Origin: Megasphaera lornae | Lineage (GTDB): Bacteria > Bacillota > Negativicutes > Veillonellales > Megasphaeraceae | Reading direction: 5' to 3' | Assembly (NCBI RefSeq): GCF_000214495.1 | Contig: NZ_AFIJ01000029.1 | Location: forward strand, 40,969-104,968 | Length of the DNA: 64,000 nt | Part shown: positions 19,333 through 28,279 of the stretch, one piece after another | How the letters are laid out: each line of letters opens with the position of its first letter | Numbering within the stretch: the stretch's first letter is position 1 | Translations under genes and position numbers: made by a program | The notes under the pieces: model-generated | The model's database searches: none | Told to the model about the DNA's origin: nothing | Seen by the model: the letters and a program-made list of their open reading frames with translations, nothing else

Positions 19333-20832
19333 TTATTCCCTCTTTAATGCCGCTACAGCATTTCGCGCTTCTTCCCGATCATCAAAATGAATCGTCTTAT
19401 CTTTTAAAATCTGATACGTTTCATGGCCTTTACCGGCAATAAGCACCATATCTCCGGTATTCGCCAACGCCACGGCCCGTCGAATCGCGCGGCGCCGATC
19501 CGTCAGTACTTCATACTGCTGTCCCGGCTGCAGGGCTTCTTTTACGCCGGCCGCCACTTCCGCCACAATCGCTTCCGGATTTTCCGAACGCGGATTGTCC
19601 GACGTGACCACCGGAATATCGGCATGCGTTGCCGCAATCCGTCCCATAATCGGCCGTTTGGTGCGATCCCGATCACCGCCGCAACCGAACACGACAATAA
19701 TTTTATGCGGGTTCATCGCCCGGGCCGTCGTCAGCGCTTTCTCCAAACTGTCGGGCGTATGTGAATAATCCACGACAATAGCGAAGTCCTGCCCGGCTTC
19801 CACCAACTCAAAGCGCCCCGGCACGGCATGAAATGTTTGCATGGCCTTGCCGATGGTTTCCGGGTCCACGCCTTCCGCATAGGCCGCGCCGATCGCCGCC
19901 AACGTGTTGTACACATTAAATAAACCGGTAATATTCATTTGCAAATGCATATCCCCGAACGGCCCCGTCACATCAAAAACCGAATGTTTCAGAGCCACCT
20001 GCAAATGCGTACCGCGCAGCGACGCTTCCCGTTCCGTACCGTATGTCAAAACCTCGGCCGTACCGCAGGCTTTCCGCATCAATACGGACCACGGATCGTC
20101 CCGGTTGAGCACTGCCGTCTTCCCTTTCTTAACAGGCGTGCCGGCCGTCAGACCGCGAAATAATTTCGCCTTGGCCGCCGCATAATTTTCCATAGTCTTA
20201 TGAAAATCCAAATGATCTTGCGTTAAATTGGTAAACACCGCCGTATCGTACTCGATGCCGGCGACGCGCTGCAAGGCCAACGCATGGCTGGATACTTCCA
20301 TCACGACATGCGTAATGCCGCGGGCATACATTTGTGCCAAAAATCGCTGTAATTCCACCACATCGGGCGTAGTATTGTGAATCGGCAATTCCAAATCGTC
20401 CATTAACGCATGAATGGTTCCCAACACGCCCACATGATAGCCGGCGGTCCGCAAAATATGAGCAATAATATGCGTCGTAGTCGTCTTGCCGTTCGTCCCG
20501 GTAACGCCGATCATGCGCATTTTTTTACCGGGATAGTCATAAAAAAACGGTACCATTTCCTCTACGGCCGCATGAATGTCCGGTACGATAATTTGCACGG
20601 TCCCGTCCGGCAAGGGCAACGGCTCCGTCGTCAACACGGCTACCGCTCCTTTGGCCGCCGCTTGGGCGGCAAACGTTTTGCCGTCCACATGGGCTCCCGC
20701 CACACATACAAACAAATCACCGGGCTGTACGTCCCGCGAATCCGCCGTAATGCCCCGCACCTGCACTCGGGCATCCCCGCGAACTTCATGCGTGGCGGAT
20801 ACTTGTCCGCAAAGTTCCTCTATTGTTTTCAT
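19333..20832 (-). CDS. murE: UDP-MurNAc-dipeptide ligase, probably meso-diaminopimelate adding
   Basis: A 499-residue Mur ligase adding the third stem residue. It has TGTNGKTTTTHII (ATP loop) and, near the C-terminus, TSDNPRSENPE. DNPR is the known mark of meso-diaminopimelate specificity, against lysine in Gram-positive cocci, and fits a diderm Firmicute. The start ATG follows GGGAGG by eight bases; the frame is open 27 codons further up but overlaps a hairpin. It follows ftsL after a 98-bp gap that contains that hairpin but no ftsI. Confidence 0.96.
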   Translation of the reverse strand: MKTIEELCGQVSATHEVRGDARVQVRGITADSRDVQPGDLFVCVAGAHVDGKTFAAQAAAKGAVAVLTTEPLPLPDGTVQIIVPDIHAAVEEMVPFFYDYPGKKMRMIGVTGTNGKTTTTHIIAHILRTAGYHVGVLGTIHALMDDLELPIHNTTPDVVELQRFLAQMYARGITHVVMEVSSHALALQRVAGIEYDTAVFTNLTQDHLDFHKTMENYAAAKAKLFRGLTAGTPVKKGKTAVLNRDDPWSVLMRKACGTAEVLTYGTEREASLRGTHLQVALKHSVFDVTGPFGDMHLQMNITGLFNVYNTLAAIGAAYAEGVDPETIGKAMQTFHAVPGRFELVEAGQDFAIVVDYSHTPDSLEKALTTARAMNPHKIIVVFGCGGDRDRTKRPIMGRIAATHADIPVVTSDNPRSENPEAIVAEVAAGVKEALQPGQQYEVLTDRRRAIRRAVALANTGDMVLIAGKGHETYQILKDKTIHFDDREEARNAVAALKRE

Positions 20833-20897
20833 TGTTCCATCCTCCCTGTCGCCTTGCGTATTACCCCGTCGCCGCGGGCTGAAAAACAAACAACAAT

Positions 20898-20920
20898 AGC
20901 AGCCTTGCTGCAAGGCTGCT
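20898..20920 (-). terminator. Hairpin between ftsL and murE (terminator or attenuator)
   Basis: A perfect ten-base stem (AGCAGCCTTG / CAAGGCTGCT) with a three-base loop is followed on the minus strand by a T-rich but interrupted tract (ATTGTTGTTTGTTTTT). It sits where ftsI or spoVD normally lies. It could lower read-through from mraZ-rsmH-ftsL into the mur genes. Confidence 0.6.
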
Positions 20921-20930
20921 CCTCATGATC

Positions 20931-21314
20931 TCACTGATTGTCCGTCGTCCGTCCGACGGCGGTATCCGGGGTGCCGTATAATACCCGGGACGGCGCTACC
21001 ATTCCCAGTTGCGCAGTGGCCATCGTATAAATCCGTTCCGGTGCATCTAAGCGGGCAATATCAATCCGCAAGTTATCGTTTTCCTGTTGCAATTGTTTCG
21101 CTTGCAATTTGGCATTCGCCAACTCATACGACTGCGCCGTCTTAATGGCGGATAATCCGACATACGCCAACAAAAACAGCGTCACCAAGCCGATTAACTT
21201 GACGATTAACTTGCCTTTTCCTGTAAAACAGCTTTCCGCCGCACGCAATTCCGTGACCGTAAAAGACGGTTTTCCCACATGATAACCCGTATATTCGGGA
21301 TTTCTGGCCAACAT
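20931..21314 (-). CDS. ftsL: FtsL-like divisome protein
   Basis: A protein of about 127 residues with one membrane helix (LIVKLIGLVTLFLLAYVGLSAI). A heptad-like zipper follows (LANAKLQAKQLQQENDNLRIDIARL), then a short tail. This topology and position right after rsmH are those of FtsL, which pairs with FtsB/DivIC and FtsQ at the septum. The family is too diverged for motif proof. The start is uncertain: an ATG four codons upstream overlaps the best ribosome site AGGATG, so the second ATG is preferred. Confidence 0.8.
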   Translation of the reverse strand: MLARNPEYTGYHVGKPSFTVTELRAAESCFTGKGKLIVKLIGLVTLFLLAYVGLSAIKTAQSYELANAKLQAKQLQQENDNLRIDIARLDAPERIYTMATAQLGMVAPSRVLYGTPDTAVGRTTDNQ

Positions 21315-21353
21315 ATTATAACACATCCTATCTGAACAAAAAATACACCCCTC

Positions 21354-22286
21354 TTATTTTCGCTCCGCTACCCGCAATTTAGCGCTGCGTGCCCGCGGAT
21401 TGTCCGCCACTTCCTGCGGCGAAGGCGTCACCACCTGCCGCCGTACGCGAATACTCGCCCGGTGATGACACGTGCAAACGGGCAAATCGGGAGGACAGAT
21501 ACAATCGGTCGCCAATTCTTTAAAGGTTTGTTTCGTAATGCGATCTTCCAACGAATGAAAAGTAATCACTCCGATTTTCCCGCCCGGCTTCAAATGCTGT
21601 ACGGCAGTTGTCAACGCGTCATGTAAAATTCCCAATTCATTATTCACTTCAATGCGCAAGGCCTGAAAGGTGCGTTTCGCCGGATGCGGTCCGTCCCTTC
21701 TGGCCCCCGCCGGAATCGCCTGCTTAATGACGTGTACCAATTCGGCCGTACGGGAAAACGGTTTTTGTCGCCGCGCCCGAACGATAAAGGCGGCAATCCG
21801 TTTGGCCCAACGTTCTTCGCCATAGGCTTTAATCAGCGAATACAACGCTTCTTCACTGTACGTATTCACCACCGTCGAGGCGGGCACGGCACACCGTTGA
21901 TCCATCCGCATATCCAGCGGCCCGTCCTGCATATAGGAAAATCCCCGTTCCGGCGTATCCAACTGATACCCGGAGACGCCCAAATCAAACATAATACCGT
22001 CTACATACGGCAGGTGCAATTCCTGTAACACATCCGCCAAATATTGAAAATTACGTTGTACCAACCGCGTCCGACAAGGCACGTCTTGCAACCGCGCCGC
22101 CGCCGCCCGCAACGCGTCCCGGTCCCGGTCCAGACCGATGACCAGCGCTTCTTCCTGCAACTGCGCCGCCAACGTCGCCGCATGACCGCCGCCGCCGAGG
22201 GTACAATCCACATATATGCCGTTTTTCGGTCCCAAAACGGCGGCCACCGTTTCTTCCCGCAACACACTGACATGATGAAAGTCCAT
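21354..22286 (-). CDS. rsmH: RsmH (MraW), 16S rRNA m4C1402 methyltransferase
   Basis: A 310-residue SAM-dependent methyltransferase that N4-methylates C1402 in the ribosomal P site. VDCTLGGGGHAATLA is the SAM loop, MFDLGVSGYQLD and FQALRIEVNNEL are family signatures and ITFHSLEDRI is near the C-terminus. The start ATG follows TAGGAGGAAGT, and the gene begins 8 bp after the mraZ stop. Confidence 0.97.
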   Translation of the reverse strand: MDFHHVSVLREETVAAVLGPKNGIYVDCTLGGGGHAATLAAQLQEEALVIGLDRDRDALRAAAARLQDVPCRTRLVQRNFQYLADVLQELHLPYVDGIMFDLGVSGYQLDTPERGFSYMQDGPLDMRMDQRCAVPASTVVNTYSEEALYSLIKAYGEERWAKRIAAFIVRARRQKPFSRTAELVHVIKQAIPAGARRDGPHPAKRTFQALRIEVNNELGILHDALTTAVQHLKPGGKIGVITFHSLEDRITKQTFKELATDCICPPDLPVCTCHHRASIRVRRQVVTPSPQEVADNPRARSAKLRVAERK

Positions 22287-22294
22287 ACTTCCTC

Positions 22295-22735
22295 CTAGAA
22301 ATCCACATCCAAGGTTTCATGCAAACTTTCGGCAATTTCTTCCATATCCGGAACGATCGCGGCCGCATACGTTTCATACGCGCCTTTATCCCAAATTTCA
22401 ATTTTGTCGCCCGTTCCCAAAACCGTCACATCTTTTGTCAACTTTGCATACTCCCGTAAGGCGGCAGGAATCAAAATTCTGCCCTGCCGGTCAAATTCGA
22501 CTTCCGCCGCACTGCCGAATAAAAACCGCTTAAACGCACGGACATTTTCTTTCGATGCCTTCAATTTTTTCATACTGTTGGCCAAGGACAGCCAATTTTC
22601 CGCCGTATATACAGATAAACAGCCTTCCAGTCCACGCGTGACAACACAATGAAGGCCCAATTCCTCACGGAATTTAGCCGGTAAAATCACACGCCCTTTG
22701 GCGTCGATACTATGTGTAAATTCACCCATGAACAT
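22295..22735 (-). CDS. mraZ: MraZ, repressor of the dcw cluster
   Basis: A 146-residue AbrB-like DNA-binding protein with two copies of the DxxGR motif (HSIDAKGRVILPAKFRE and VEFDRQGRILIPAALREY). It forms ring oligomers and binds tandem boxes in front of its own operon. The chosen ATG (MFMGEF) follows AAGGAGGTGA by seven bases. It is the first gene of the dcw cluster, and direct repeats with a 10-bp period overlap its promoter. Confidence 0.95.
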   Translation of the reverse strand: MFMGEFTHSIDAKGRVILPAKFREELGLHCVVTRGLEGCLSVYTAENWLSLANSMKKLKASKENVRAFKRFLFGSAAEVEFDRQGRILIPAALREYAKLTKDVTVLGTGDKIEIWDKGAYETYAAAIVPDMEEIAESLHETLDVDF

Positions 22736-22750
22736 ACAGCTGTCACCTCC

Positions 22751-22795
22751 TTCACTTTCCACCACATTTTACCACATTTTTGCACATTGTGACAA
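22751..22795 (-). promoter_or_regulatory. mraZ: mraZ/dcw promoter with four MraZ-type boxes
   Basis: On the minus strand TTGTCA (22790-22795) and TAAAAT (22766-22771) stand 18 bp apart. Over them lie four direct repeats with an exact 10-bp period: TGTGCAAAAA-type, TGTGGTAAAA, TGTGGTGGAA and an AGTG half. Known MraZ boxes are GTG-containing repeats spaced one helical turn apart, so autorepression by MraZ is likely. The promoter hexamers are 5 of 6 and 5 of 6 to consensus. Confidence 0.7.
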
Positions 22796-22816
22796 TAAAA
22801 ACATAATCAATTCCTA

Positions 22817-22859
22817 AAAAACAAAAAACAGAATCACTACAAACTATGTAGTGATTCTG
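22817..22859 (-). terminator. Terminator after gluQ
   Basis: A perfect 12-bp stem (CAGAATCACTAC / GTAGTGATTCTG) is followed on the minus strand by TTTTTTGTTTTTT. It ends the HAD-M16-gluQ transcript before the mraZ promoter. Confidence 0.9.
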
Positions 22860-22895
22860 AATTAGAATAGCTTATGTCATTTTTATTCATTTCGG

Positions 22896-23855
22896 CTATA
22901 GAAGCGAACAAATTTCCCGCTCCGGCGCCGCCACGCATATATCCTCCCCGGACAGGCGGGACAACTCGCTTTGTTGCACCAATTCCGCCAAGGTATAGCG
23001 ACGTTTTTCCCGTACCAGATCGCCGCGCCAGGCCAAATACGATAAAATTTGACAGGGATCCGCCCCGGCGTCCCGCAAGGCGGCAACCGTGATTCCGTGT
23101 TGCCGCTTGGACAACCGGTGAGCCCCGGCATCCACCAACAGCGGCACATGCAGATACTGCGGTACGTCATATCCCAACACCTGCAGCAGCCAGATTTGTT
23201 GCGCCGTAACCGGCAATAAATCGCGCCCCCGCACGACATGCGTAATCGCCATGGCGCCGTCGTCCACGACCGCCGCCAGCGCATACGTAAACAAGCCGTC
23301 CGCCCGGCGCACCACAAAATCGCCGCCGTCCCGGCGCAACGCGGTTTCCTGCCGGCCGTATTGCAGATCCGCAAACACCAGGGTGTCCGGCGGCACATGC
23401 ACGCGCCGGGACGGCGGCTTATCCCCGGGAGGCGCCATATTTTTTTTAAACCGCTTATAACAACAGCCGTCATACACGTGCCGTTCCCCCGCATGCGGTG
23501 CCCCCAACGTCTGCAGGCGGGCCCGATTGCAATAGCAGGGATATAGCAGGCCTTGTCGCTGTAAGAGCTGCAAGGCCCGCATATACAGCCCATACCGCTG
23601 TTGCTGTATATACGGCGCATACGGGCCGCCTATACGGGGGCCTTCATCCCACGTAAGGCCGAGCCACGTTATATCCCGTAAAATGCTGCGGGCAAACACG
23701 GCGCGGGAACGCTGCTCATCAACATCTTCCAATCGCAGCACCCAAGTACCGCCCTGCTGTCGCACCTGCAACCAGCTCAGCAGCGCGGTCCACACATTGC
23801 CGAGATGCAGGTACCCTGTCGGCCCGGGCGCAAAGCGACCGCGCATACCGGTCAC
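22896..23855 (-). CDS. gluQ: GluQ, glutamyl-Q tRNA(Asp) synthetase
   Basis: A 319-residue GluRS paralogue without the anticodon-binding domain, which attaches glutamate to queuosine of tRNA-Asp. RFAPGPTGYLHLGN is the HIGH-like site and LSKRQHGITV the KMSKS-like site. The zinc cysteines appear as CYCNR and YDGCCY. Length fits GluQ; full GluRS is about 480. Two starts are possible: GTG at the given end, with GGAG nine bases upstream, or ATG three codons later. It begins 4 bp after the M16 peptidase stop. Confidence 0.9.
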   Translation of the reverse strand: MTGMRGRFAPGPTGYLHLGNVWTALLSWLQVRQQGGTWVLRLEDVDEQRSRAVFARSILRDITWLGLTWDEGPRIGGPYAPYIQQQRYGLYMRALQLLQRQGLLYPCYCNRARLQTLGAPHAGERHVYDGCCYKRFKKNMAPPGDKPPSRRVHVPPDTLVFADLQYGRQETALRRDGGDFVVRRADGLFTYALAAVVDDGAMAITHVVRGRDLLPVTAQQIWLLQVLGYDVPQYLHVPLLVDAGAHRLSKRQHGITVAALRDAGADPCQILSYLAWRGDLVREKRRYTLAELVQQSELSRLSGEDICVAAPEREICSLL

Positions 23856-23859
23856 CGCC

Positions 23860-26781
23860 TTACTCCGTCAACGGAAGTAAGGACGTGAATAATTCTTTTT
23901 CCCGGCGAATGATTCCTTCACTGCCCATGACGCAAAGATTGTTATCCGCCATTACCGCCCGCAGCAGCGGCGCCAAATCCCGTATATCCTGTACAGTCGC
24001 TTGCAACACTTGATCCCGCCGCCGTTGTTCCGCTTCCGCCGTCAAGCCGGTAAAATACCGACTCATGGCTTTCGCGCCGCGCAACGAAGGCGTCAGCGGA
24101 ATATCTATGCGACTGAGCGTACCGATTACATACTTCGTCATTTCCCGGTCCGACACATCAAAGGTCGCCAAATAATCGGGCAACGCGTCATACGCTTCAA
24201 TACTGCTGCGCAAATTGGGATCTCGATACGAGCACAGCACCATATCGCCATTGCCGCAAAACCGGGTCATCGCCCCGTACGCACCGCCCTGCACACGAAT
24301 TTTCGTCCACAAGTACCCGTACTGCAAAATCGTATCCAATACGGCCAGCGCCCCCGTATAGGCAAAGCCGTGCTGTCGGAAATTACCGCCCTTGGCGACA
24401 TACTGCACCTTACCGCCGGTCATAATCCCTTCATTTTTGCGTTGCAGCGTAAACCGGCATAAAGCCGTCTGCCGCCGTCCCTGCGGCAACGCCCCGAACC
24501 AGGAAGACAGCGCCTGTGCGGTCGCTTCATAAGCAGCCCCTTCGCCGGTTACGGCGACGGTCAGCGCGGCTTTAGTCATAATCTTTTCCAACAACGTCTG
24601 TAACGTTTTCGCCACTTCGTCCGCCCGTTCCCGTATAGTGGCGGCAAGCTTCGTAAGAAAACGATAGTACGAAAATTCGCCGCCGTCCGAAAAGGCTTCC
24701 ACCGGCGATACATACGACAACAGCCGATGCATGACCAGCGTATGGCCCCGCCGAAAGGCGTCCATATCCCAGCCGGCTTTTAATTCTTCTACCAGTTCAA
24801 TGAGCCGTTCCCGCTTCGTAAACACCGAGGCCGTAGTAATTTCCTGTAACAACGCCGCAGTTTGTGCAACATTCCCGTTCAAACTCTTGACTTTTACTTT
24901 AAATACCGGCGTATAGGCGGTCGCATCTTGATAATCGGAAAATGCGGCCACGGAAACATCCAACCCGCCCGTATACAAATCGATTTGCGACGCCAACTCC
25001 GCATACGTCCGCCGCCGCGTGTCCATATCGCCCAACACGTCGCTCAACAAATACACATACGGCAATTCTGCCGCCGTAATCCCGTGTAAATCAAAATACG
25101 CATCAATATACGTAATCCCGTTGGTGCGGTCCGGCACCCGAACCACCGTTACACCCGCAACAGTTTCTTTGTGCATTTCCACCGCTTCCGCCTGCGACGC
25201 CAAATCCCGGCGGGAAAGAACGGGAATCGTCGCCAGCGCAGCCGCCGTATCCGGCGTTTCCTGCCGTTTTTTCAAGGCTTTTGTCGAGGCAACAATATCT
25301 TTAATTTCCGCCGCCGACAACGTTTTTTTATACGCCGCCAAGGTTTCCGCCTGCTTCCTGTCGTGTTGTTCGGTCCCGCCCCGTTCCGGCACTAACGATA
25401 CCAGAGCATAGTACGGATTTTGTAAAAGATACGTTTGTAAAATATCTTCATAATACTTCGTTTGCAATCCTTGCCGCAATATCCGCAACGATTCTTCATA
25501 GCGCAGCGCCGCCAACGGATCCTTGTCATACAGCCACGTATCCATACAACGAATGCCATAAATCAACCCCTTGGGTCGCCCGGCGAAATCCGCTTCCCGC
25601 AACGTAAATTCCACCCGATTCAGGGCACCTTCCAAGGCTTGCCGATCTATGCCGTTGTGCACCAGGTCGGTCAACGTTTGCCGTACGATCGGTAAAATTT
25701 TCGCCTGCGCCGAAGGTTCCGAGCCGTTAATGGAAAGAGACCACAACGGTTGCAGCAAGCCGTCCTGAAAATCGGCCGTAATATCTTTGCCCACGCCCGC
25801 ATCCGACAGAGCTTTTTTCAACACCGCCGCCGGCGACGTAACCAAGACATACGTCAATACTTTAAACGCCAATCCCAACGTGGGATCCGCCGCATCATCC
25901 ACGACATACGTCAAACTGTGCAAGGTTTTTCCCGCCGTTTTTTCGTCCGACGCCACGCCGTACGGGAAGGTTTTCACTATACTTCCCGGGCACGTTTGCC
26001 GGGCAATGGCGGAATCCGTCGACGTATACGTAAAATGCCGCAAATATTCTTCGTCGATAAAGGCCAACGTCGCTTCCATATCCATATTGCCGTACAAAAA
26101 AATATAGCTGTTGGACGGATGATAATACGTACGATAAAAGGCGGTAAAATCTTCAAACGTCAACGTCGGAATCACATCCGGATCGCCGCCCGATTCCACA
26201 CCGTACGTCGTCTGCGGGAAAAGCAGGGACATGACATGCCGTTCCAGCTGCGCATCCGGTGACGAAAATACGCCTTTCATTTCATTGTAGACCACCCCGC
26301 TGTACGACATGGGGCTGTCCTCGTCCGCCATTTCATAATGCCACCCTTCCTGCATGAGAACCTGTCGATCCTTGAGCATGGCGGGAAAAAATACGGCATC
26401 CAAATACACGTCCATTAAATTTTTAAAATCCCGATCATTGCGACTGGCTACAGGATACATGGTCTTGTCGGGAAAGGTCATGGCATTTAAAAACGTGTTC
26501 AAAGATCCTTTGACCAACTCGACAAACGGTTCTTTTAACGGAAACTTCCGGGAACCGCATAAGGTGGAATGTTCACAAATATGCGGCACGCCCGTACTGT
26601 CTTTCGGCGTGGTCCGAAAAGAAATGGAAAACACCTTATTATCATCTTCCGTCTGTATATATAACACGCGCGCCCCCGATTGCTCGTGACGCAATTCATA
26701 AGCCTTACCGCCGATTTCCCGCACCGTTTCCGCGCGCTGTACACGAAACCCGTGTATCTGTTTTCCTACTATATCCGCCAT
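23860..26781 (-). CDS. M16C zinc metallopeptidase, PreP/Cym1-like
   Basis: A 973-residue presequence-protease-type peptidase that degrades peptides inside a closed chamber. The inverted zinc motif HICEH (His67, Glu70, His71) is intact, and the second half carries the catalytically inactive M16 repeat plus the M16C-associated middle domain. There is no signal peptide, so it is probably cytoplasmic. The ATG shares a base with the stop of the HAD gene upstream (TAATG). In bacteria the natural substrates are mostly unknown. Confidence 0.9.
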   Translation of the reverse strand: MADIVGKQIHGFRVQRAETVREIGGKAYELRHEQSGARVLYIQTEDDNKVFSISFRTTPKDSTGVPHICEHSTLCGSRKFPLKEPFVELVKGSLNTFLNAMTFPDKTMYPVASRNDRDFKNLMDVYLDAVFFPAMLKDRQVLMQEGWHYEMADEDSPMSYSGVVYNEMKGVFSSPDAQLERHVMSLLFPQTTYGVESGGDPDVIPTLTFEDFTAFYRTYYHPSNSYIFLYGNMDMEATLAFIDEEYLRHFTYTSTDSAIARQTCPGSIVKTFPYGVASDEKTAGKTLHSLTYVVDDAADPTLGLAFKVLTYVLVTSPAAVLKKALSDAGVGKDITADFQDGLLQPLWSLSINGSEPSAQAKILPIVRQTLTDLVHNGIDRQALEGALNRVEFTLREADFAGRPKGLIYGIRCMDTWLYDKDPLAALRYEESLRILRQGLQTKYYEDILQTYLLQNPYYALVSLVPERGGTEQHDRKQAETLAAYKKTLSAAEIKDIVASTKALKKRQETPDTAAALATIPVLSRRDLASQAEAVEMHKETVAGVTVVRVPDRTNGITYIDAYFDLHGITAAELPYVYLLSDVLGDMDTRRRTYAELASQIDLYTGGLDVSVAAFSDYQDATAYTPVFKVKVKSLNGNVAQTAALLQEITTASVFTKRERLIELVEELKAGWDMDAFRRGHTLVMHRLLSYVSPVEAFSDGGEFSYYRFLTKLAATIRERADEVAKTLQTLLEKIMTKAALTVAVTGEGAAYEATAQALSSWFGALPQGRRQTALCRFTLQRKNEGIMTGGKVQYVAKGGNFRQHGFAYTGALAVLDTILQYGYLWTKIRVQGGAYGAMTRFCGNGDMVLCSYRDPNLRSSIEAYDALPDYLATFDVSDREMTKYVIGTLSRIDIPLTPSLRGAKAMSRYFTGLTAEAEQRRRDQVLQATVQDIRDLAPLLRAVMADNNLCVMGSEGIIRREKELFTSLLPLTE

Positions 26782-27452
26782 TATATCTCCCTCTTTTCTT
26801 TATCCTGCCATTGCAGTAACACCTGCGTCAATGCCGCCACACTGTCCACCGTCCGATCCGGCGGATAGGCGCGGCGTTCTTCTTCACTGCCGTAGCCGTA
26901 GGCCGCGGCGATCACCGGAATGCGGTTGCTGCGCGCGCCCTCGACATCAAACCGCCGATCGCCCACCATGACCGCCGTCCGGTGTGCCTGCGGGCCGATG
27001 CTCCGCAAAATACGGCGTATACAATCCGCCTTCGTATCCGTCCCGCCGACTTGCGGGCCGGCAATCTCCCGAATATACGGAAGCAAATGAAAATGTTCAC
27101 AAATATCTCGCGCATGCACTTCCGGCTTCGACGTCGCCACATATACGGCAAGACCCGCCCGGGTCAACGTCGCCAACATTTCCGGAACCTGCGCAAACGG
27201 CTTATTTTCATACTTGCCGATAGTACTGTACCGTTCTTGAAAAAACGCATATACGCGCCGCGCTTTGGCTTCCGAAAAACCGTACGTGCCGCAAAACGTC
27301 TCCCATAACGGCGGGCCGATAATCGTTTCCGCCGCCAACCGCCCTGCCGTGGTCTCGCCTTCTTTGGTCAGGGCATAGGCAACGGAGCGAATAATCCCTT
27401 CGCGGGAATCGGTCAGCGTGCCGTCCAAATCAAAAATAACCTGTGTACTCAT
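26781..27452 (-). CDS. HAD hydrolase, phosphoglycolate phosphatase-like
   Basis: A 223-residue HAD subfamily IA phosphatase with FDLDGTLTDS (nucleophile), an alpha-helical cap, VATSKPEVHA (motif II) and MVGDRRFDVEGA (motif IV). The family includes Gph, PpaX and 5'-nucleotidase-like enzymes, and substrate cannot be read from sequence. The ATG after CGGAGGCGCGT is preferred over an upstream in-frame start. First gene of a three-gene operon with the M16 peptidase and gluQ. Confidence 0.85.
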   Translation of the reverse strand: MSTQVIFDLDGTLTDSREGIIRSVAYALTKEGETTAGRLAAETIIGPPLWETFCGTYGFSEAKARRVYAFFQERYSTIGKYENKPFAQVPEMLATLTRAGLAVYVATSKPEVHARDICEHFHLLPYIREIAGPQVGGTDTKADCIRRILRSIGPQAHRTAVMVGDRRFDVEGARSNRIPVIAAAYGYGSEEERRAYPPDRTVDSVAALTQVLLQWQDKEKREI

Positions 27453-27672
27453 ACGCGCCTCCGAGAACAAAATTTCCGTACCGTCTAATCATACCATCTT
27501 TGTCTTTTTTCGGCTAGTCATCCTCTTTTTCTGATACCCCTGTACGGGCAACCTTGAGAAAAACTTTCTATAAACTGCACAAAGTATGTAGATTTTTTTT
27601 ACATATTGTAGTATTATATAGACGAAAAATAGAGAATTATTCCCTAAACCGACGCCCGGAAAGGAAGCGCTT

Positions 27673-28191
27673 ATGCAAGAAGAGGAATATAAAAAAGTAA
27701 ACATCGATAAAAAAATAGCTTGGTACGCGAGTCGAAGCACGCGTAACCGCTTATATTATATAGGATTAAAACGCACGGAACGAATGCTTTCCGCACTGTT
27801 GCCTCTGCTCACCTTTACGGCTTCTTATTTGCAATTTATCAATGTCTACAGCAATCTTTGCAGTGCCGTCATGAGCAGCATTGTCACCTTGATCGCCTCG
27901 GTGCACGGTCTGTCCGAAGTACATGAAAACTGGCGCGATTACAGCCAAACCGCCGAAGCCCTGCGACGTGAAAAACGATGTTATCAAATGCATGCCTCCA
28001 TTTATGCGCATGCGGATAATCCTTCGGCCTGCTTACAGGCACGGGTCAATGCGCTGATCGCTCCGACCTATCCGCAAACCGCGGGCGCGCATCCCCTTGC
28101 CGTTTCTTTGGCTACCTGTTGGAATCACTTGCAACATTCGTCGCATGCCAAATTGGCGCATTTGGAAAATTACCGGAAATTTATTCCTTAA
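27673..28191 (+). CDS. DUF4231/SLATT-like two-helix membrane protein
   Basis: A 172-residue protein with a charged N-terminus and two membrane helices close together (about residues 40-75: LLPLLTFTASYLQFINV and AVMSSIVTLIASVHGL). A helical stretch with a TAEALRREKRCY pattern follows. That layout matches DUF4231/SLATT proteins, some of which are thought to be membrane effectors in nucleotide-signalling conflict systems (family knowledge). No nucleotide cyclase or sensor gene is adjacent, so a defence role is not shown here. The ATG follows AAAGGAAGCGCTT. It has its own terminator and stands alone on the plus strand. Confidence 0.6.
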   Translation: MQEEEYKKVNIDKKIAWYASRSTRNRLYYIGLKRTERMLSALLPLLTFTASYLQFINVYSNLCSAVMSSIVTLIASVHGLSEVHENWRDYSQTAEALRREKRCYQMHASIYAHADNPSACLQARVNALIAPTYPQTAGAHPLAVSLATCWNHLQHSSHAKLAHLENYRKFIP

Positions 28192-28211
28192 AAAAACGTA
28201 CAGGACGGTAT

Positions 28212-28246
28212 AAAAATAACGCAGACGACTACGCTGCGTTATTTTT
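28212..28246. terminator. Bidirectional terminator after the DUF4231 gene
   Basis: AAAAATAACGCAG pairs perfectly with CTGCGTTATTTTT around a nine-base loop. The same arm sequence recurs in the terminator downstream of yfcE. Confidence 0.9.
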
Positions 28247-28279
28247 GTGACAATACGCCGTCCCGTAAGGAGAAAACTG

